Assembly: GCF_002022665.1 (NCBI RefSeq)
Contig: NZ_CP019788.1
Coordinates: 310,001 to 374,000 of the forward strand
From: Bartonella sp. JB63
Lineage (GTDB): Bacteria; Pseudomonadota; Alphaproteobacteria; Rhizobiales; Rhizobiaceae
Direction: 5' to 3'
Length of the DNA stretch: 64,000 nucleotides
Shown: positions 49,784 to 58,517 of the stretch, one piece after another
Numbering within the stretch: the stretch's first letter is position 1
Layout: every line of letters begins with the position of its first letter
Position numbers and translations under genes: made by a program
The notes under the pieces: model-generated
The model's input: the letters and a program-made list of their open reading frames with translations, nothing else
What the model was told of the DNA's origin: nothing
The model's database searches: none

Positions 49784-50986
49784 TCGTGGGACAAGAGATC
49801 TCACTTGTGATTGAGAATCTATATATTCATTTTGCAATCTGAAATGCCAATTGAAACGCCTGTTAGTAAGCGGTTCACTAACAACATCATAAACAGGTAT
49901 TCTTTTAAGGACATTCTTATAAGGAAAACCACCAACTGTAGTGTAGCCATGGGCTAATTTAAAAGAGTTTTCAGTTGCTTTTCCATATACTTCAATGAGG
50001 GAGATTCCTTCCTTTGAAGGAGAAACATACTCTCTAATGCCAATATGTTTTACGTCTGTATTGTCTCTTGGATCTTTAACGTGATTAATATAAATTTTGG
50101 TAACACCTTGTACATCCGTTTTAATTATAAGTTTGTCAGAATCTACACTGCTCACATTGAAATAAACCCTCGCATCACCAGCTGTGAAATATTGTGAAAT
50201 AGACTTTCCTTGTGGAATTTGTATGGATAAAGTTTGGTAACCACCACTGACATTTTTATCAAATACAATAGCACTATCATAAAGATGAAGCATATGTATA
50301 GTAGACTCTTGTCGCCTTTCTTCAGAATTGGAACTAGCAGGTATAATCCATTTTGAACCATTTTTTAAAGTTAAAAACATATATTGGGAGTTCTCAACCT
50401 TTGATTGACCTTGTAAAGTAGAACCGTCTGCATCAATACGCAACATCTCAGCGTAATTATACTGTTGATACGCTGTATTTGTTGTAGGTTGGCTCGTTAA
50501 AATATCAGAATAAATTTGCGAATTTTTAAGAATTACAATACCTGGACCTTTTGACGAAATACCTATATATGGAGATGAAATTGTTGTATTGTTAAGGTGT
50601 ACCTGACTTGGGGGATCAAGATCGTTAGGAGTCAGTTTATGTCTGAAATAAATACCATAACCTAAAGGATTAGTAACTCTTATAGTTGAATTTTTAATAT
50701 AAACTCTAGATCCTGCATAGGGTACTACACCAAACGAATCAGCTGTTATATTGACTCCTGTAAAATCAGCTTTTCCAATTTTGTTAGCAAGAATTCCAAC
50801 ATATTTTGATTCAGATTTCTCTCTATTTAATGCAGAAGAATCTATAATTGATTCTATAGGGATATCTCTGCTATGAAATGCAAAGTTTTCATTATTAAAA
50901 AATTGCTCTATGCTATGTGCATTGGTTATACTAAATAAAAGAAAAATACCTTTCAAACTTAATTTGATAATAAATGTCGCTCTCAT
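48845..50986 (-). CDS. Autotransporter 2 (type V secretion, Bartonella type)
   Basis: 713 residues, convergent with autotransporter 1. The N-terminal signal segment (FIIKLSLKGIFLLFSITNAH) leads to a passenger whose first half differs from gene 1 (IPIESIIDSSALNREKSESK against a different start) but whose later passenger is related: SSVDSDKLIIKTDVQGVTKI aligns with gene 1. The C-terminal barrel from MASYLVMPNALFSSG onward is identical to gene 1. The ATG at 50986 follows TTGAGG on the minus strand. Expected location: outer membrane, passenger exposed or released. Confidence 0.9.
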   Translation of the reverse strand: MRATFIIKLSLKGIFLLFSITNAHSIEQFFNNENFAFHSRDIPIESIIDSSALNREKSESKYVGILANKIGKADFTGVNITADSFGVVPYAGSRVYIKNSTIRVTNPLGYGIYFRHKLTPNDLDPPSQVHLNNTTISSPYIGISSKGPGIVILKNSQIYSDILTSQPTTNTAYQQYNYAEMLRIDADGSTLQGQSKVENSQYMFLTLKNGSKWIIPASSNSEERRQESTIHMLHLYDSAIVFDKNVSGGYQTLSIQIPQGKSISQYFTAGDARVYFNVSSVDSDKLIIKTDVQGVTKIYINHVKDPRDNTDVKHIGIREYVSPSKEGISLIEVYGKATENSFKLAHGYTTVGGFPYKNVLKRIPVYDVVSEPLTNRRFNWHFRLQNEYIDSQSQVRSLVPRMASYLVMPNALFSSGISDINNQNKVLADMRERLVSSKKKGSLFLSSYGNVANFSSIRNPLQYGYGADTVYAALQTGAVLGSFENENIITNFGLLGTYGKVSFTPKDMEGSAKSSLDKWSVSAFGSVQHDNNLYMNALLSYGIVKGHIKTAVIDNVAEIDDTKMFSVSGTVGQKLATGVENVSFEPQAQLIYQSVMFNNILDIDKLQVNMKDPNQWLARVGGRLTKTTVVEKDSVVSFYGKLNVMKTLSASDTIEVGDTFHLDSMGSAIEGGLGINVQLTKKILFHGDASYQKRLSKTGVSGASFSGRLHYRF

Positions 50987-51567
50987 ACAAATTAAACCTC
51001 AAGTTAATAATCTTCACAACATGCTATTTAATTAACAACACAAAGAAATGCAAGTTTAAGTTCATTATGATACAATAATTATGCGAATTTTAATATTATA
51101 ATAAGTAAATAGCATAATAATGTTCTGTTCTTTGTGAAAGTAGGGTTCTATTAAGTAAGTGCAAAAAGCAAAAGCATGAAATGATGAGCAATCATCGTTA
51201 TTAAAAATACTGCTTTGGGTACTTCTGAAGGCTGTAAAGTCGAATTTGAAAGAGATAATAAAACTGGGCATAGGTTTTTAATCTTTGATATTCATATTCT
51301 TTTCAGATTATCTACATTCCTATTATCGAGAATAAACCAAATCAATATTATATTAATATCCTCATTTCAAATTTATATAATATTATAGCCGCATGAAGAC
51401 GGAGTATTATTTACAATAAACAGCTAAAGAAAGTACTTCATAAGAAAATTATGAGTACCAGAGTATTAAGTTATACTTATAGTGTTTTTTCTGTCGATGA
51501 AAAAAATAGGAGGGAGAGTTTTTAGTGATATAAAGAATATAGATTTTCATTAATAGAATTATTATAA
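50987..51567. other. Non-coding gap between autotransporters 2 and 3
   Basis: About 580 AT-rich bases between two genes on the minus strand. It should hold the promoter of autotransporter 2. I see no gene that I would defend. Confidence 0.5.
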
Positions 51568-53285
51568 AAAGGCAGTACATTGTACTGCCTTTGTTATTAG
51601 AGTTAATATCAGTTTGTTTTAGAAACGATAACGTATTCCACCTGAGAAAGAAGTCGCTGATACACCTGCTTTTTGGAGCTTGTGTTGGTGGCTAACATCT
51701 CCGTGTAATCCGATTTTTTGATTTAATTGTGCATTGATACCTACACCACCTTCAACAGACGCCCCCATAGGGTCAAGATGGAAACTATCGCTAACCTGTA
51801 TTGTATTATCATCACCAAAAGTGTTGATCATATTCAATTTTCCATAAAGTGAAATAGCACGGCCATTTTCTACTGCAGTGACAGTTTTGGTCAAACGTCC
51901 ACCAATACGAACTAACCATTGATGAGGATTATTCATATTGATTTCAAGATCATTACCATCTGAAATATTATCAAAAATCAAACTCTGATAAGCAAGTTGT
52001 GCTTGTGGTTCAAAGGTTAATCCTTGAATACTGGTTGTAAATTGTTGACCAATGGTAGCAGAAGCACTCAATGTGTTTACATTGTCCAACTTTGCGATAT
52101 TTCCGATGTCAGCAACTTTAATATGTCCTTTTACGAGACCATAGGAGAAAAGAGTATCCAAATATAAACCATTGCGGTATTGCATACTGCCGAAAGCTGA
52201 GACTGACCATTTATCAAGTGTACTTTTAACAGCACCTTCCATATCTTTTGGAGTAAAGGACACTTGACCATAAGTGCCTAATAGACCAAATCGTGTGATG
52301 GTATTTTGATTTTCAAGAGCACCCAATGCAACACCTGCTTGTACACCGCCATAGCGAATATTAGCACCATAACCGTACTCGAGAGCACTGTGATTGGATG
52401 ATAAAGTTACTGTACTGCCGTAAGAGGATAAGAAGAAAGTATTTTTCTTATTATTGTCATTTTCTAATGAAATTGTTCGCATATTGGTCAATGCTTTATT
52501 TTGCTCACCAATATCAGAGAAACCGACAGAGAATAAAGCATTTGGCATCACCAAATAACTGGCCATTTGTGGTACAAGAGCCTTCACCTTCGATTGAGAG
52601 TCAAGATAGGCATTCTGTAAGCGGAAGTCCCAGTATGGTGTATCTGGGCCAAACATACTTTGATCTGCTTTATGACTGGAAGCTTTAGGATCGTACGCAT
52701 TTAGTGTATATTTGTACGGTACCCCCTTTATTGTGGTGTAGCCATGTGCCAATTTAAAGGAGTCTTTATTTGCTTTTCCAGAAACTTGGATGAGTGAGAT
52801 GCCATTTTCATTTTCAGGAACTGAAGTGTTTTCTTCTGTTTTATTATTTCCTTTGATAATGTTGACATAGACTGTAGTTGTCCCTGATGCATCGCCATTA
52901 ATCACAAGCCGATCAGTTTTTTGATCTTTTATTTTAAGGCCACTAATCCATTCAGTGTTGAAATAAATTTTTGCATTGCCTTGAGCATTGTAGACTTTTG
53001 AAGGGTTGTTTGCGTCTCTTCGATTATCTATTACCTCCGGTATTACAGGTCCTACATATAGTGTTTGATACTGGCCTTCTGTTGACTTATCAAAGGCAAT
53101 AGTACTATTATTAAGATCTAATTTAGATACAAAAGAACGAGCTCTATCACCAAGATCGAGTAATTTATTTTCGTCATTTTTTTCTTCTTTGCTGATTTTT
53201 AGAGTCCAAATTGTGCCATTGTTAAGGTTAAAGACTGTTTCAGTTTCTTCTCCAGTTCTGACACCACCTTCTAAGAGTGAGTGGT
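51564..53285 (-). repeat. Direct repeat copy A (autotransporter 3 terminator, barrel and late passenger)
   Basis: This 1722-base segment recurs at 55080-56801 with a constant offset of 3516. The encoded 555 residues are identical and the bases were the same wherever I compared them. Identity stops abruptly at the GAGTGAGTGGT within SLLEGG. Confidence 0.9.
51568..51592 (-). terminator. Terminator of autotransporter 3
   Basis: AAAGGCAGTACA and its complement TGTACTGCCTTT form a perfect 12-bp palindrome with a one-base centre, followed on the minus strand by a T-rich tail. Confidence 0.88.
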
Positions 53286-54609
53286 CTGCATTAAGTGTAA
53301 GAACTGACTTCTTTTCTTCTTTAGCAGTAGATTTTAATAAAAGATCAGCACGTATTTCTGAATTTTTAAGGTTTACAATGTCTTTTCCAGATTCGTTTCC
53401 AAAAATACCTACGCCTTTTTCAACAGCAAGCTTTGTATTAATAAAATTAACAACAGCTCCTTGTTCATCATTATTTCTAAACTCTAGACCATTTGCAGAA
53501 GCTTTTGCAGAAACATTAGAAATATTGATTTTTGAACTATTTTCTACAAAAAATGCAGCATTGTTTGCGTCAATTATACCACCTTCTATTGTGACATCTG
53601 TTTTATTACCAGATGCGTAAAGCCCAAAACCTTTTTTAGATTTAATGGAAATATTTTCTAAAGAAACCTTACTGTTTTTGGCTAATAATCCACTTCCTTC
53701 TTCAACAGTGATTTTCACATTTTTTATCTTGCTTTCATCATTCTCATTTCCATCAAAAACAATACCGTCTTTTTTAGCTACAATGGAGCCACCGGTCATA
53801 TTTAATATTGCTTTTTCACTTATTTTAATACCACTTGCATCTGAAGAAATTACTACATCATTTGATGTAATGCTACTTCCATTCCCGTGAGCAGAAATTG
53901 CTACTTTATCAGCATTATCTTCTTTATCATTTTTGAATGTAACAGAAGCACCATTTGCTAAAATTTTGGCACCGTTTTTTATATCAATACCTATCCCTTG
54001 TGAAGTAATGTCCACATTACCTAATGTAATAATTGTGTTTTCATTCTCAGCTTTTATAGCAGCTTCTTTGGCGTTAATAGTACCACTTTCCATGGTGATT
54101 TCGGCGCCATTTTTTATATCAATACCTGTCTTTTGTGAAGTAATATCCACATTGCCTAATGTAATAATTGTGTTTTCATCCTCAGCTTTTATAGCTGTAT
54201 CACTGACATCAATTGTACCACTTTCCATGGTGATTTTACCACCTTTAGTTGCACTAACGCCGATATCAAGGTCTTTAATAGTTGTTTTACCTTTTAGAAT
54301 GATTTCACTATCTGACCCATCAACTGTTGTACCTTTTCCTTTTTTTTCCTCAGTGCCAATCAGCGTTAAATCTTTACCAGTGATTTTACCACCTTTTTTA
54401 TCATTACTTTCTTCGCCATCTTCTGACTTCTCTCCTACATGAAGAGCACTCTTTCCGTCGCTAGGAGCCTGATAAGTTTTGTTTTCACCGGCGTCTACTT
54501 CCTCTCCTTTATATTGATCCATGTTCTCAGCAACAGCAGCATTAAAATGAGCACTAAACAAAACTATAGCAGCCGCAGCTGTATACGATAAAAGATAATT
54601 TTTACACAT
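51619..54609 (-). CDS. Autotransporter 3, repeat-containing passenger
   Basis: 996 residues. Signal peptide LLSYTAAAAIVLFSAHFNAA ending AVAEN, an acidic Gly/Lys-rich N-terminal passenger, two adjacent 45-residue repeats (residues 121-165 and 166-210, GGKITMESGTI then IITLGNVDIT), further parallel-beta-type repeats to about residue 430, a pertactin-like segment (GGVRTGEETETVFNLNNGTI), and the C-terminal barrel from about residue 715 to GGIRYRF. The last 555 residues are identical to autotransporter 4. The ATG at 54609 has AGGGAAG upstream, and its leader resembles that of gene 4. Function unknown; surface adhesion or host signalling is plausible. Confidence 0.9.
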   Translation of the reverse strand: MCKNYLLSYTAAAAIVLFSAHFNAAVAENMDQYKGEEVDAGENKTYQAPSDGKSALHVGEKSEDGEESNDKKGGKITGKDLTLIGTEEKKGKGTTVDGSDSEIILKGKTTIKDLDIGVSATKGGKITMESGTIDVSDTAIKAEDENTIITLGNVDITSQKTGIDIKNGAEITMESGTINAKEAAIKAENENTIITLGNVDITSQGIGIDIKNGAKILANGASVTFKNDKEDNADKVAISAHGNGSSITSNDVVISSDASGIKISEKAILNMTGGSIVAKKDGIVFDGNENDESKIKNVKITVEEGSGLLAKNSKVSLENISIKSKKGFGLYASGNKTDVTIEGGIIDANNAAFFVENSSKINISNVSAKASANGLEFRNNDEQGAVVNFINTKLAVEKGVGIFGNESGKDIVNLKNSEIRADLLLKSTAKEEKKSVLTLNADHSLLEGGVRTGEETETVFNLNNGTIWTLKISKEEKNDENKLLDLGDRARSFVSKLDLNNSTIAFDKSTEGQYQTLYVGPVIPEVIDNRRDANNPSKVYNAQGNAKIYFNTEWISGLKIKDQKTDRLVINGDASGTTTVYVNIIKGNNKTEENTSVPENENGISLIQVSGKANKDSFKLAHGYTTIKGVPYKYTLNAYDPKASSHKADQSMFGPDTPYWDFRLQNAYLDSQSKVKALVPQMASYLVMPNALFSVGFSDIGEQNKALTNMRTISLENDNNKKNTFFLSSYGSTVTLSSNHSALEYGYGANIRYGGVQAGVALGALENQNTITRFGLLGTYGQVSFTPKDMEGAVKSTLDKWSVSAFGSMQYRNGLYLDTLFSYGLVKGHIKVADIGNIAKLDNVNTLSASATIGQQFTTSIQGLTFEPQAQLAYQSLIFDNISDGNDLEINMNNPHQWLVRIGGRLTKTVTAVENGRAISLYGKLNMINTFGDDNTIQVSDSFHLDPMGASVEGGVGINAQLNQKIGLHGDVSHQHKLQKAGVSATSFSGGIRYRF
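53980..54249 (-). repeat. Two 135-base tandem repeats in autotransporter 3 passenger
   Basis: The motif CCTAATGTAATAATTG recurs at an offset of 135 bases, coding two 45-residue units with one or two further degenerate units nearby. Confidence 0.75.
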
Positions 54610-55083
54610 AAGGACTTCCCTAACTTATAAAACCCACATTAATCCCCCCGCTTATAAGAAGGATATGGAATAGATAATTTTCATTGATTGGATTAGATTA
54701 TTTTTTCTTGTATGTAAAGATAAAAATCATTTTATATAAATATAAAAATAATTATTATTTATATACACAATGTATTTATATATATTTTTAATATATTAAA
54801 CATAATGTTATTTATTATTAATACATAATGTATTAAATTTTCTTTTTATAAAGAGCGAATTTTTCATATTTATACTTAAAATAAATTTTAAATAATAGAA
54901 AAATATTATATTTAATAGGCTGTCATATTGCTAATTTATATTATTATTTGCTAAAATGTTGATAAATTTTTCGTTTTTCTAGAAAATGATGGAATGGTAA
55001 AGAATAGTCCATCAAAGAAGTAAAAATATAAGGAAAATCTAATATTTTGGATTCTTTTTTAGAAGGGAAGAGGGATAAAATAA
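54610..55083. other. Leader of autotransporter 3
   Basis: About 470 AT-rich bases. The first 60 before gene 3 (including TTATAAGC and GTAAAAATTATCTTT at the gene start) correspond to the leader of gene 4, suggesting duplication of promoter and signal peptide region. No gene is seen. Confidence 0.5.
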
Positions 55084-56801
55084 AAAGGCAGTACATTGTA
55101 CTGCCTTTGTTATTAGAGTTAATATCAGTTTGTTTTAGAAACGATAACGTATTCCACCTGAGAAAGAAGTCGCTGATACACCTGCTTTTTGGAGCTTGTG
55201 TTGGTGGCTAACATCTCCGTGTAATCCGATTTTTTGATTTAATTGTGCATTGATACCTACACCACCTTCAACAGACGCCCCCATAGGGTCAAGATGGAAA
55301 CTATCGCTAACCTGTATTGTATTATCATCACCAAAAGTGTTGATCATATTCAATTTTCCATAAAGTGAAATAGCACGGCCATTTTCTACTGCAGTGACAG
55401 TTTTGGTCAAACGTCCACCAATACGAACTAACCATTGATGAGGATTATTCATATTGATTTCAAGATCATTACCATCTGAAATATTATCAAAAATCAAACT
55501 CTGATAAGCAAGTTGTGCTTGTGGTTCAAAGGTTAATCCTTGAATACTGGTTGTAAATTGTTGACCAATGGTAGCAGAAGCACTCAATGTGTTTACATTG
55601 TCCAACTTTGCGATATTTCCGATGTCAGCAACTTTAATATGTCCTTTTACGAGACCATAGGAGAAAAGAGTATCCAAATATAAACCATTGCGGTATTGCA
55701 TACTGCCGAAAGCTGAGACTGACCATTTATCAAGTGTACTTTTAACAGCACCTTCCATATCTTTTGGAGTAAAGGACACTTGACCATAAGTGCCTAATAG
55801 ACCAAATCGTGTGATGGTATTTTGATTTTCAAGAGCACCCAATGCAACACCTGCTTGTACACCGCCATAGCGAATATTAGCACCATAACCGTACTCGAGA
55901 GCACTGTGATTGGATGATAAAGTTACTGTACTGCCGTAAGAGGATAAGAAGAAAGTATTTTTCTTATTATTGTCATTTTCTAATGAAATTGTTCGCATAT
56001 TGGTCAATGCTTTATTTTGCTCACCAATATCAGAGAAACCGACAGAGAATAAAGCATTTGGCATCACCAAATAACTGGCCATTTGTGGTACAAGAGCCTT
56101 CACCTTCGATTGAGAGTCAAGATAGGCATTCTGTAAGCGGAAGTCCCAGTATGGTGTATCTGGGCCAAACATACTTTGATCTGCTTTATGACTGGAAGCT
56201 TTAGGATCGTACGCATTTAGTGTATATTTGTACGGTACCCCCTTTATTGTGGTGTAGCCATGTGCCAATTTAAAGGAGTCTTTATTTGCTTTTCCAGAAA
56301 CTTGGATGAGTGAGATGCCATTTTCATTTTCAGGAACTGAAGTGTTTTCTTCTGTTTTATTATTTCCTTTGATAATGTTGACATAGACTGTAGTTGTCCC
56401 TGATGCATCGCCATTAATCACAAGCCGATCAGTTTTTTGATCTTTTATTTTAAGGCCACTAATCCATTCAGTGTTGAAATAAATTTTTGCATTGCCTTGA
56501 GCATTGTAGACTTTTGAAGGGTTGTTTGCGTCTCTTCGATTATCTATTACCTCCGGTATTACAGGTCCTACATATAGTGTTTGATACTGGCCTTCTGTTG
56601 ACTTATCAAAGGCAATAGTACTATTATTAAGATCTAATTTAGATACAAAAGAACGAGCTCTATCACCAAGATCGAGTAATTTATTTTCGTCATTTTTTTC
56701 TTCTTTGCTGATTTTTAGAGTCCAAATTGTGCCATTGTTAAGGTTAAAGACTGTTTCAGTTTCTTCTCCAGTTCTGACACCACCTTCTAAGAGTGAGTGG
56801 T
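55080..56801 (-). repeat. Direct repeat copy B (autotransporter 4)
   Basis: Counterpart of 51564-53285, apparently identical, containing the terminator, the barrel and the late passenger of autotransporter 4. Confidence 0.9.
55084..55108 (-). terminator. Terminator of autotransporter 4
   Basis: Same 12-bp palindrome as after gene 3, followed by T residues on the minus strand. Confidence 0.88.
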
Positions 56802-58131
56802 TTGCGCTTAATTCGAGAGTTGCTTCATCATAAGCTGTTTCAGTGTTTAATAAAACATCGGCGTGGATTCTTGAATCTTTAAGAAGGATATTACTCTGTC
56901 CAGATTCTACTAATAAAATACCCGTTTTTTTTGCTTCAATTTGTACATTAGTTAGTTTAATTCTGCTTCCTGAACCCTGAGTTTCTATACCATTTTCTTT
57001 TGCTTTGATGGAACCTCTTTCCATTATTATGGTGCTTTCATCGTAAACGGAAACACCTGTCTTTCCTGCTTCGATTTTTGCATCAGTTAATTCAATTCTA
57101 GATCCAGAATCCTGAGTTTCTACAGCGGTTTCTTTTGCTTTAATAGAAGCCTTTTCCATTATTATGGTGCTGTTTTTTAAAGCAATAAGACCTTTTTCTT
57201 CTGCCTCGATTTGTACATCACCTAATTTAATTTTACTTCCTGAACCCTGAGCATGCACGCCATTCTTTTTTGTTTTGATAGAACCTTTTTCCATTGTTAT
57301 GGTGCTGTTTTCAAAAGCAATAAGACCTTTTTCTTCTGCCTCGATTCGTACATCACTTAATTCAATTCTAACTCCAGACTTCTGAGCTTCTACAGCGGTT
57401 TCTTTTGCTTTAATAGAAGCCTTTTCCATTGTTATGGTGCTGTTTTCAGAAGCAATAAGACCTTTTTCTTCTGCCTCGATTCGTACATCACCTAATTCAA
57501 TTTTACTTCCTGAACCCTGAGCATGCACGCCATTCTTTTTTGTTTTGATAGAACCTTTTTCCATTGTTATGGTGCTGTTTTTAAAAGCAATAAGACCTTT
57601 TTCTTCTGCCTCGATTTGTACATCACCTAATTTAATTTTACTTCCTGAACCCTGAGCATGCACGCCATTCTTTTTTGTTTTGATAGAACCTTTTTCCATT
57701 GTTATGGTGCTGTTTTCAGAAGCAATAAGACCTTTTTCTTCTGCCTCGATCCATACATCACCTAATTCAATTTTACTTCCTGAATTATAAGTTTGCACAC
57801 CGTTCTCTGATGCTTTAATAGAGCCTTTTTTCATTATTATAGTGTTATTGTCTTGAGCAAAAAGACCGTTTTTTGCCTCGATTCGTACATCACCTAATTC
57901 AATTTTACTTCCTGAACCCTGAGCATGCACGCCATTCTTTTCTGTTTTGATGGCACCACTTTCCATTACAATGGTTTTGCCTTCATCAACAAAAAGAGCT
58001 TGATTCATCATTAGTAAATTTAGTAAAGTTTCCATTTCAATAAAGCTGCTATTTTCAGCCCTTGCAAAATTAGTACCAAACAAGATGACAGCTGCTACGG
58101 TTGTGCAATACAAAAGATAATTTTTACTCAT
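55135..58131 (-). CDS. Autotransporter 4, passenger of eight 45-residue repeats
   Basis: 998 residues. Signal peptide LLYCTTVAAVILFGTNFARA. Residues 49-408 are eight tandem 45-residue units with cores such as NSTITMEKGSIKTKKNGVHA and GSGSKIELGDVRIEAEEKGL, a parallel-beta-helix-type pattern. Units 3, 4 and 6 are nearly identical, while 1, 7 and 8 are diverged. From about residue 440 the protein is the same as autotransporter 3, including the pertactin-like segment and the barrel ending GGIRYRF. Repeat number could vary by recombination. The start at 58131 has GGAAAA upstream. Confidence 0.9.
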   Translation of the reverse strand: MSKNYLLYCTTVAAVILFGTNFARAENSSFIEMETLLNLLMMNQALFVDEGKTIVMESGAIKTEKNGVHAQGSGSKIELGDVRIEAKNGLFAQDNNTIIMKKGSIKASENGVQTYNSGSKIELGDVWIEAEEKGLIASENSTITMEKGSIKTKKNGVHAQGSGSKIKLGDVQIEAEEKGLIAFKNSTITMEKGSIKTKKNGVHAQGSGSKIELGDVRIEAEEKGLIASENSTITMEKASIKAKETAVEAQKSGVRIELSDVRIEAEEKGLIAFENSTITMEKGSIKTKKNGVHAQGSGSKIKLGDVQIEAEEKGLIALKNSTIIMEKASIKAKETAVETQDSGSRIELTDAKIEAGKTGVSVYDESTIIMERGSIKAKENGIETQGSGSRIKLTNVQIEAKKTGILLVESGQSNILLKDSRIHADVLLNTETAYDEATLELSANHSLLEGGVRTGEETETVFNLNNGTIWTLKISKEEKNDENKLLDLGDRARSFVSKLDLNNSTIAFDKSTEGQYQTLYVGPVIPEVIDNRRDANNPSKVYNAQGNAKIYFNTEWISGLKIKDQKTDRLVINGDASGTTTVYVNIIKGNNKTEENTSVPENENGISLIQVSGKANKDSFKLAHGYTTIKGVPYKYTLNAYDPKASSHKADQSMFGPDTPYWDFRLQNAYLDSQSKVKALVPQMASYLVMPNALFSVGFSDIGEQNKALTNMRTISLENDNNKKNTFFLSSYGSTVTLSSNHSALEYGYGANIRYGGVQAGVALGALENQNTITRFGLLGTYGQVSFTPKDMEGAVKSTLDKWSVSAFGSMQYRNGLYLDTLFSYGLVKGHIKVADIGNIAKLDNVNTLSASATIGQQFTTSIQGLTFEPQAQLAYQSLIFDNISDGNDLEINMNNPHQWLVRIGGRLTKTVTAVENGRAISLYGKLNMINTFGDDNTIQVSDSFHLDPMGASVEGGVGINAQLNQKIGLHGDVSHQHKLQKAGVSATSFSGGIRYRF
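56908..57987 (-). repeat. Eight tandem 135-base repeats
   Basis: In-frame coding repeats of autotransporter 4, 45 codons each. Inner units are most alike, which points to recent unequal exchange or slippage. Confidence 0.9.
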
Positions 58132-58517
58132 AAAGAATTTTCCATAATTTATAAACTCTTTTACTTTTTGCTTATAAGAATAAGCTAAAATAAATAATAA
58201 ACGAATGACTTTGTACCAAAGTGATAAAGGTAAATATGGAATTTCTAAGATTAAAATGTGTTTTGATTTTGTTAAACAAATTATTTTTTTAATATGTATT
58301 TAAAAAATAAAAAAAGATGGCAGGATAGGACGACGTTACCTTTAATAAACTTAATAATATAATTGTATTATGGGATTTTCTATTTAAAAGTAGACATCAT
58401 TTTCACGCAAGTTTTGTTTTTTATGATTTGAGTAGTAAGAGTGGGAAAACAGCTGTTAAGCAGCTGTTTTTCTTTATTTTACGTGAGTTTTTTTCTCAAT
58501 ATATATGGTGCAAATCT
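58132..58517. other. Divergent region between autotransporter 4 and fliF
   Basis: About 390 AT-rich bases that must carry divergent promoters. It contains the hairpin at 58446-58470. No gene is seen. Confidence 0.5.
58446..58470 (+). terminator. Stem-loop in the fliF leader
   Basis: AAAACAGCTG, loop TTAAG, CAGCTGTTTT: a 10-bp perfect stem followed by TCTTTATTTT, a terminator-like structure 48 bases upstream of the fliF ATG at 58518. It may end unwanted read-through or attenuate fliF. Confidence 0.6.

Noticed and set aside
51065..51271. 68-codon minus-strand frame after autotransporter 2
   Set aside because: AT-rich chance frame with no ribosome binding site or domain.
52398..52688. 96-codon plus-strand frame, also seen at 55914-56204
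   Set aside because: Appears twice only because it lies in the duplicated barrel; antisense shadow.
53189..54442. Plus-strand frames opposite autotransporter 3, rich in Ser/Pro/Leu
   Set aside because: They are antisense to the repeat passenger; codon pattern mirrors the real gene.
45179..58517. Autotransporter cluster as a transposon or integron
   Set aside because: No transposase, integrase, terminal repeats or tRNA target are visible; the repeats are explained by gene duplication.
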